Position numbers and translations under genes: made by a program
Assembly: GCA_014529385.2 (NCBI GenBank)
Contig: CM043960.1
Span: forward strand, 29,107,396-29,171,395
Direction: 5' to 3'
DNA length: 64,000 nt
Source of the DNA: Adiantum capillus-veneris
Taxonomy: Eukaryota > Streptophyta > Polypodiopsida > Polypodiales > Pteridaceae
The notes under the pieces: model-generated
Seen by the model: the letters and a program-made list of their open reading frames with translations, nothing else
Databases searched by the model: none
Told to the model about the DNA's origin: nothing
In this document: piece by piece, positions 58,201-64,000 of the stretch
Position numbering within the stretch: the stretch's first letter is position 1
Layout: each line of letters starts with the position of its first letter

Positions 58201-59040
58201 TTACAATAATGGCAACGCATATTCTTTTTGCCCTTATTACCAGAATTTCCAAACAAATTGTTGCCTGCAGAACCATTAGGAACAGGTGGATTTCCACTCG
58301 CAGAAGAACCATGAGAAGTGGTTGCATTGCTGTTACTACCTTTTCTTTGAGCAACAATAAAGGCATGTTCAACTGCACACTATCTAGTCCTATTTTTTTT
58401 GGAAAGCGATTCTTGCAACAACAATGTGCATAATGCATCAAACTTGAAAACTTCAGGATTTTCTTGGATCATAAGTCTCCAAGTACTTGAAAACGTTTGG
58501 TAAGAATCTGGCAAGGCATGGAGAACAGTCTGCACAAGGAAACTATTTGAAATGACTTCACCTACATAAATAAGTTTCTCATTGATATCCTTGACACCAA
58601 CAAGGAAAGTGTCCATATCATCTTCCTCATGCATAATCTTTGACTCTAGCTCTTTACGTAGCAATGCGACTTGCAAAGACCAGCCATAATATCCCAAACC
58701 TGTTTTGCAGGTTTTGTTGAACGAATGTGAGGAATAATAGCGTGCTTCACAGACAACGCAATCAATGCATGAGCCTATGAATCTTTTACATCCCAACAAG
58801 CTTGTTTTGTCGTATGCAAAACTACTCTAATAGCAGCAATCCTTGCAACAAGACCTGCAACATCCCCTACATCCTCAGAACCAGGGCGTACATCAATGCT
58901 CTGCACAATATTCCAGACACCCTTTGATACAAGAACATGTTGCATCATGTAAGCCCACATATGGTAATTGTCTTATGCAATCTTTCGTTAGAAGCAAACA
59001 TCTGAATACATCTATGTTGTTGTTGGCCATGAGGAATGTT
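58201..59040 (-). pseudogene. Copia gag
   Basis: Readable are the HEEDDMDTFLVGVKDINEKL and ALPDSYQTFSSTWR stretches (about 58470-58640) typical of copia gag, an upstream WAYMMQHVLVSKGVWNIVQ part (58890-58960), and a C-x2-C-type knuckle near 58190-58215. Broken. Confidence 0.85.
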
Positions 59041-59378
59041 TATACCTGATGTGAAACTGCCCGAAAAGAGGAGAAACAAAGCGGGAACAACACGTGCTCT
59101 ATAGCACAAACCGTAGAAGATTGTAAGGGACCTGTTATGTAAAAAACGGCATTGATAAAAAATTTACACAAATTGAGGAGATAGCATGTGCAGTACTGCG
59201 TGTAGTGGATACGGAGGCCGAAATGAGCCTGAATCAAAAATCTGAGTAGACTAAGCTCGAAGAGCTATCCCAAAATTTTTGTCGACCTAAGAATGCTCGC
59301 TAAAGCTCACAAAAATCAAAGAAAGTGAGCAAGCATGTGATGGAGCTGTTGGCGACTAAGCCCGAGAGGATGCAACCT

Positions 59379-59390
59379 GCTCTGATACCA
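59379..59390 (-). other. Copia primer-binding site
   Basis: GCTCTGATACCA on the plus strand is the complement of the initiator-Met tRNA PBS. It stands two bases from the LTR end. Confidence 0.93.
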
Positions 59391-59392
59391 AT

Positions 59393-59620
59393 TGTTGGAA
59401 TTAGGGTTGTAGAAAAACACACACAACTTGGAGAAGACGAAGGAAGCTCAAGGCACATAATAGAGAGTGTATTACTTAGTGTGCAATGGAAAGATAGGTA
59501 GCCCTAGATTGATGGGCATATATACAATGCACAGGGGAAAAAACCTCCTAGTGAGGGAAAAAATGCCCAGACGGTCCTAAGTGTGTTCACATACATCACT
59601 ATCACATATATATTATAACA
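59393..59620 (-). repeat. Copia 5' LTR
   Basis: This is a short LTR of 228 bp. On the minus strand it starts TGTTATAATATATATGTGAT and ends CCTAATTCCAACA. No partner LTR is in the window, so the start of the LTR is set by the TG/CA rule only. Confidence 0.75.
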
Positions 59621-59850
59621 CTATCCAGAGGTTGCCACAACATTCTTCAATAGCTTATGAGGATAAACCTATCAGAGTTTCTATTGAGGAAGAGGCCAGT
59701 AAGGGACTGGATGAGTCAGTAGCAACATCAATGGAAAAGCTTGGCTTAGGAAGTACGGCAAGTTACAATTGATGTGGCCAGGGTTGAGAACATTGACCTA
59801 AGGATGAAAAATGCTCAAGAGTAATTCGAACCCTCACCCAAGGGTCAACC
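59621..59850 (+). other. Unassigned stretch between copia and E9
   Basis: A plus-strand frame ending at 59772 reads RVSIEEEASKGLDESVATSM and is protein-like, but I do not recognise it. It ends directly at the E9 LTR. It may be part of an older element in which copia and E9 landed. Confidence 0.3.
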
Positions 59851-60887
59851 TGTCATAAAATCTAATATCTAATCTACCCAAATTATTTTCTCATATTAAA
59901 CTGATCATTTAATGTGGGAGAATAAACGGGAACAAGGGTTAGAATATAGACATGTGCGTATGGATCTATCTCAACATGGGGCCAAGGTTAAAGGGGATCC
60001 AAAATGAGAGATGATTTTTCAAAGATCAGGGCTAGCTAATGGAGCCTAGGGTTAGCTTCATTAAAAGACCTCCAAAGGTTAGGGTTAAAAAGTCCTTTGA
60101 CCTTAGGCAAGCTAGGGTTGTGCTTGAGGTGGGAACTTAGCCCAAGCTTGAGGTGCTTGTCGTGCTTGCTAACTAAGGTGCTTGTCGTGCTTAATGACTA
60201 AGGTGCTTGAGGGGTAAGGTGTTCAAAACTTCAAAGCATATCCCTACTCATGAGGAGACGAGCCCTCTTTGTAGGAGCTAGAGAGAGAAAACACACACCC
60301 TCACACAAGGCAAGCTTGGTACAAAGAAAGCGAATAGGACACTTGTCAAGATCCTCTTCATGTTGCCGTCATGGTGCTTAAGGTGATTCTCGTGCTTGCT
60401 GACTAAGGTGCTCGAGGTACTTAATGACTAAGGTGCTAAGGTGCTCCATGACTAAGGTGCTTGAGGGGGTAAGGTGTTCCACAAACTCAACATAATACCT
60501 ACTCAAGCGGGGGGGCAAACCCTCATTGTAGGGGCTAGAGAAAGAACACACACACCCTCACACAAGTCAAGCTTGGTACAAAGAAATAAAATAGGACACT
60601 TGTCAAGCTCCTCTTTATGTTGCTCTCCTAATGTGCCTAAAGCCTATTTGTTGGCCTCCCAAGGGGTCCAATGATAATTTAGTTAATTTAAGTAATTGTC
60701 TATGCATTTATCAAGTCCTTTCTCTCAAAGGGGAAAGGGGGACACTTGTCCCAAGGCTACCCTTGCTGCCTTATATACAATAATCTTCTGATTGGCCAAG
60801 CTTGAGGAGGACCAATCAGGTGTCAAATAGTGCTAGAAGAGGGGGTCAACCAAAGCAAGGAGGTGGCTAGCTTGGGGGGTATACTCT

Positions 60888-60944
<57 letters not shown>

Positions 60945-60952
60945 ACACACAC

Positions 60953-60989
<37 letters not shown>

Positions 60990-61661
60990 GTGTGAAGTGC
61001 AAAGTGCAAGACCTCCATCTCCTTCTCCAAACTAGTAGAGAAGTTGAGAGCCTACACCAACACTCTTGGCTATGGAATGCAAATCCAACCAAGAGCCATG
61101 CTTCAATGCTTAAGATTGTCATCTTCTTCATCTTCATTACTATGTTATTATGTATGCTAAGCAAGAAGGGTGATGACAAGTGATAAACTATTTCTTTCTC
61201 CTAGGAATGTTTCTCTTCCCTACCCTCATTCCCCACTAGCTCTCTCCACCTTCCAAGGTGCTTGAGGCCTTGGGACTAAGGCCCGGGATGGTTAATGCTT
61301 ATTACAAAATATATGCTATGCTTGTGATGCATGAAGCTTTCCATCTTCATTGCATCACCTAGGTCACAAGGAACACAAAGATTGTATTGTAGCAAGTCTC
61401 TCTTAATGGGAGAATCTATAATACAAAATCCTATTGGAGGGGGGGCCGGCTCCACGTAAATCTGGTCCTCAACTGTTGTCATGTTCTCTAAACTGTCTCT
61501 CTTGCAAAAGTATTGTTCACGCCAAGTTAATTAAGTACTGTGGTTATGTTGCTACCGCTAATTAAGTTCACCCTCTATGTTCTCAAAGTAGTCTTACAAA
61601 AATTCTCACTCTATTCTCTTAATTTCGCTATTCTCAAAGTTCATAGGCCATTTCCATTAGA
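59851..61661 (+). repeat. E9 5' LTR
   Basis: It starts TGTCATAAAATCTAATATC and ends TTTCCATTAGA (the family end is TTACA). It contains AAGGTGCTTG repeats (60150-60470), two ~280-bp partly similar blocks, a run of 42 C (60889-60930), a CA tract and a CT tract up to 60985. Confidence 0.9.
60889..60985 (+). repeat. C42-(AC)n-(CT)n compound tract in E9 LTR
   Basis: 42 C in a row (60889-60930) are followed by an AC tract to about 60953 and a CT tract to 60985. The minus strand is thus a long G run. Length may be unreliable in any assembly. Confidence 0.93.
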
Positions 61662-61662
61662 G

Positions 61663-61674
61663 TGGTATCAGAGA
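61663..61674 (+). other. E9 primer-binding site
   Basis: TGGTATCAGAGA matches the initiator-Met PBS except for the last base. One base separates it from the LTR. Confidence 0.85.
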
Positions 61675-61930
61675 GAGCTATTGGTTTCTCTTTTCTTGCT
61701 TAAGAAGAGAGGTCCTTAAGTTGTCCATGAAAGGTTGGGCCCTTTTATTGCAATAGGTTAAGTGGGACAGGGATCTATTATCTTGGTTGAGAAGGACCTA
61801 GTTTGAGGTACACCTTTGGGAACTATAGTCTCAATAATGGAGCCTTTCGGGGTTTTCCTTTGGCTTAATGTGGGATGCATGTCTAACCTCACCATCCTAT
61901 CTTATTGCAGTATTAGCAAGAACCACGATT

Positions 61931-62468
61931 AATTTGTCAAACCATGGGACGAAGCTGACTCAACTAGTGCATAGAGGCTACAAGAGGTTGTCAATATCTC
62001 GAAAAACAACTAACCACTTGCATCTAACTCAAGCTACACTCAAGTAACAACTTGCATCTAACTCAAACTACACTCAAGTGACTGAAATCACCAAAAGCCA
62101 ATCACTCATCGGCAAGCAAATCACATTCGTTACAACATCAAATGACATCTAAACATAACGAAACTTCTGGGACAAGTTTATAAGACCTAAGCACACATGC
62201 TTATGGTCTCAAACCCCACTTTAGGTCAAGTTCCAAAATCGCGATTATTAATAGCAGTGGATTTTTGACCTAGTTGTTTGCGACCCAGAATGCATCTACA
62301 TGCTTAGCAATGATGCCCCAATACCCCACCTATGCTTAGTTTTCAATTTAAAAGTGTAAATTCCTAGTTATGATGAAATTAGTCCACAGGTCTCGGCGAC
62401 GCGTGAATGGCTTACGTCAATGCGTAGAGCTCTTACCTACGGTTGCAATGCAACAAATGCAATCGTAA
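61931..62468. other. Unassigned stretch with a 34-bp tandem pair
   Basis: No coding or element sequence was recognised. Two adjacent ~34-bp units with ACTTGCATCTAACTCAA-CTACACTCAAGT lie at about 62015-62081. Confidence 0.5.
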
Positions 62469-62807
62469 TGTGACAACCGGAGAGGGAGTAGGAAGAGCAA
62501 GAAGGAGAGAAGTGAGCGTCATTAGCTCACGCTGTGTATTTCTTATCCAAAAACTTATTAAAAACTTACAAAAATTGGTTTTTATACCTTAGCCAAGGTT
62601 TTTGGGTGGTCAAAACTAATGATCTGGAGTTCTACCAAAGTTGGGTAATGACTGGCTGATACAATCTAGAAGCTTGAAGCCCCGGCTCATTAATTACAGA
62701 GTTTATCCAAGAAAATAAGAGTTACAATATTCTCGATTTATCAAAATAATAAATGTTTTACAAAGAGAACTCCTAAAAGTGGTGTCCGTGTTAGCTTGCT
62801 GCTAACA
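62469..62807 (-). repeat. E10 3' LTR
   Basis: On the minus strand it starts TGTTAGCAGCAAGCTAACAC and by the TG/CA rule ends at CCGGTTGTCACA. It holds a TATA box in GGTATAAAAACC (minus strand, near 62580). The outer end is tentative because no second LTR is in view. Confidence 0.55.
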
Positions 62808-62829
62808 TCCCCCCCCCCCCCCCTCCTTT

Positions 62830-63366
62830 TAAGACTAACTTAGCTCTCGTATGCTCTTTTTCTGACCCTGCATCTTTTGAGGTAGCTGAGTGTTCATCTA
62901 ACTCGTTAGTTGCATCGTAATAGAGGTCTAAAAAGACTTGTTGAGCTTTCATTAAGTCCTTGTGTTTCTCATCTTCGTTTACAATGTTGGGGATTGAAAT
63001 CATTTGGATGGGGATTATGTCGTAGCCATCCTCATTGCAAAATTGAGTAGGCATAGATGTATTCACACATACATCCATTGTCGCTAAAATTTGAGTCCAC
63101 TCAAATGGCTCAAATAAATTCTCTGGAAAGGATTCAGGTACGTAGGCTTCGTCTGTGCAGTGCCTTTCTAGGTTACATTCTTATCGTCTTAAGCTTCCAT
63201 TTTCTGAAGCTCCACACATCCAAATAGGAGTGTCTTTGTTTAACCAGGATGGGAGTTTAGTTTCTGTCGAAGAGATTGAATCAAACTCTTGGATGGGTGT
63301 TTTCAAGACATCTCTATAAGTGTGATCTTTTAGGTTGACTCTTGTTATAGATCCCACTTGCTTCAA
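62830..63366 (-). pseudogene. E10 coding-like stretch next to the LTR
   Basis: Minus-strand frames read MKQVGSITRVNLKDHTYRDV (63181-63366) and MDVCVNTSMPTQFCNEDGYD with an acidic, charged part down to 62830. These do not match a known pol domain. They continue the protease reading direction. Confidence 0.4.
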
Positions 63367-63399
63367 GTACAGATAGTTGATTTCCCAATGTTGGATAAG

Positions 63400-63690
63400 C
63401 TATACATGTTGCATGAAAGGTCTTCCCAATATGATTTCATAGTTGAGTTTTTTCTCAAAGTCTACTATGGCAAAAGTGTGTTGATATTCAATTCCACAGG
63501 AATTGACTATCACTTTTTCAAGCAGCCCTAATGGTCTCTCAATGTGTCCGTCAGCCAACTGCAATTGCATTCGAGTTTGTTTTATGGCTGGCTATCCCCA
63601 GGATTCCCATACTGCTTTAGTGGCTATGGCTATGCCAGCTCCACTATCCAATAGTGCCATGGTTTCAATGTCATTATATTTCACTGGGAG
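63400..63690 (-). pseudogene. E10 aspartic protease
   Basis: The minus strand reads ALLDSGAGIAIATKAVWES (about 63600-63660) with the DSGA active site, then MQLQLADGHIERPLGLLEKV and, about 50 residues on, a LNYEIILGRPFMQ motif (about 63410-63450). These are the parts of a retropepsin in order. It is close to gypsy proteases, though its neighbours are unusual. Confidence 0.7.
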
Positions 63691-64000
63691 GGTGGTGTTT
63701 CCTTCTTCCCCTTCAGAATATTCTCTGACTTTGTTCATAGGAACCGATCAAATCTCTTTGTTTTCCATTTCATTTTTCAATTTTCCCAAATTCGTCAAGA
63801 TTTAACCCACTTATCCCCACCTTCTCTAGGGTTTTTTGTAAATCATTCCATAAGTATGGTCTGAGTTGTAAGAGTTCTCCCAAGGTAAGAGTGCATTGGA
63901 TGGGTGTAGGCATTGGATGGTTTGTTTAGCTCTTTTTACTTGAGTGGTCCTGCATAAGATGGATCATCTTCGTTATCTTCTAAGTGAGAAGGTAATGTTT

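Larger units (their letters stand above)
45855..59620 (-). mobile_element. Ty1/copia element, split by E7
   Basis: This is a minus-oriented copia element. From right to left it has a 5' LTR (59393-59620), PBS, gag, CCHC knuckle, protease, integrase, then E7 (48467-57368), then the rest of integrase, RT and RNase H. The order integrase before RT is the mark of copia. No 3' LTR is seen: the left end meets the E8 LTR at 45854. Without E7 about 4.9 kb remain. It is a fossil with about ten or more breaks. Confidence 0.92.
59851..61930 (+). mobile_element. E9: 5' end of an E7-family chromovirus
   Basis: A full plus-oriented 5' LTR is followed by the PBS and ~250 bp of leader that matches the E7 leader (55430-55676, other strand). 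After about 61930 the match stops, so the element is cut there. It is a truncated fossil. Confidence 0.85.
62469..64000 (-). mobile_element. E10: 3' part of a minus-strand gypsy-like element
   Basis: From left to right it has an LTR (62469-62807), a G-rich purine tract on the minus strand (62808-62829), a coding-like stretch and an aspartic protease (about 63400-63690). It runs out of the window on the right. A protease so near the 3' LTR means that RT, RNase H and integrase are missing here, either through decay or because the element is non-autonomous. It carries a few breaks in the part seen. Confidence 0.65.

Noticed and set aside
60150-60470. Regular AAGGTGCTTG repeats, considered as a CRISPR-like array
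   Set aside because: Spacers are not unique or even in length. They are LTR-internal repeats in a plant element.
63503-63805. 100-codon plus-strand frame at the right end
   Set aside because: The minus strand of this stretch carries the protease motifs, so this frame is a shadow.

Overview
This window looks like nuclear DNA of a land plant with a large, repeat-rich genome. It holds two spliced-type or intron-poor plant genes and dense nests of LTR retrotransposons primed by initiator-methionine tRNA, plus LINE tails and a Mutator-like MITE. The two host genes are a partial ALS3/FetB-like (UPF0014) membrane protein and a PAT1-type GRAS regulator. Long introns or gene gaps full of Ty3/gypsy chromoviruses, Tat-like gypsy relics and Ty1/copia would fit a fern, lycophyte or gymnosperm, but the sequence alone does not fix the species.

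Layout. Positions 1-23931 are one stack of nested retroelements. The oldest piece (E5, 21719-22289 and 23609-23931) adjoins another gypsy element (E4, 6852-7671 and 21481-21718). E1 (to 6851) and its sister E2 (7672-21480) sit next to and inside E4. E3 (12852-20144) lies inside E2 with a perfect ATTTG target duplication. Two 5'-truncated LINEs of one family (867-2038, 22290-22984), a short T-tailed insert and a reversed LTR (22985-23608) complete the stack. Positions 24754-25404 hold the last two exons of the ALS3-like gene. Its 5' exons are not visible, so the stack may lie inside, or may have cut, an intron. Positions 27100-37960 are a decayed non-chromoviral gypsy element (E6) with an unusual ~3.7 kb coding-like stretch between integrase and 3' LTR. 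Its LTR was split by a solo LTR with a perfect CCAGT duplication.

The PAT1-type GRAS gene is at 40128-41939 on the minus strand, with a 6-codon upstream ORF and a GA-repeat leader. A 492-bp MULE-type MITE lies about 0.8 kb upstream of its start. From 43800 to 61930 three elements of one long-LTR chromovirus family (E8, E7, E9) surround and enter a Ty1/copia element on the minus strand. E7 (48467-57368) is the youngest and looks nearly whole, with an ATGCA duplication. The window ends in a minus-strand gypsy-like element (E10) of which the LTR and aspartic protease are seen.

No rRNA, tRNA gene or CRISPR array was seen. All divergence and break counts are by eye.
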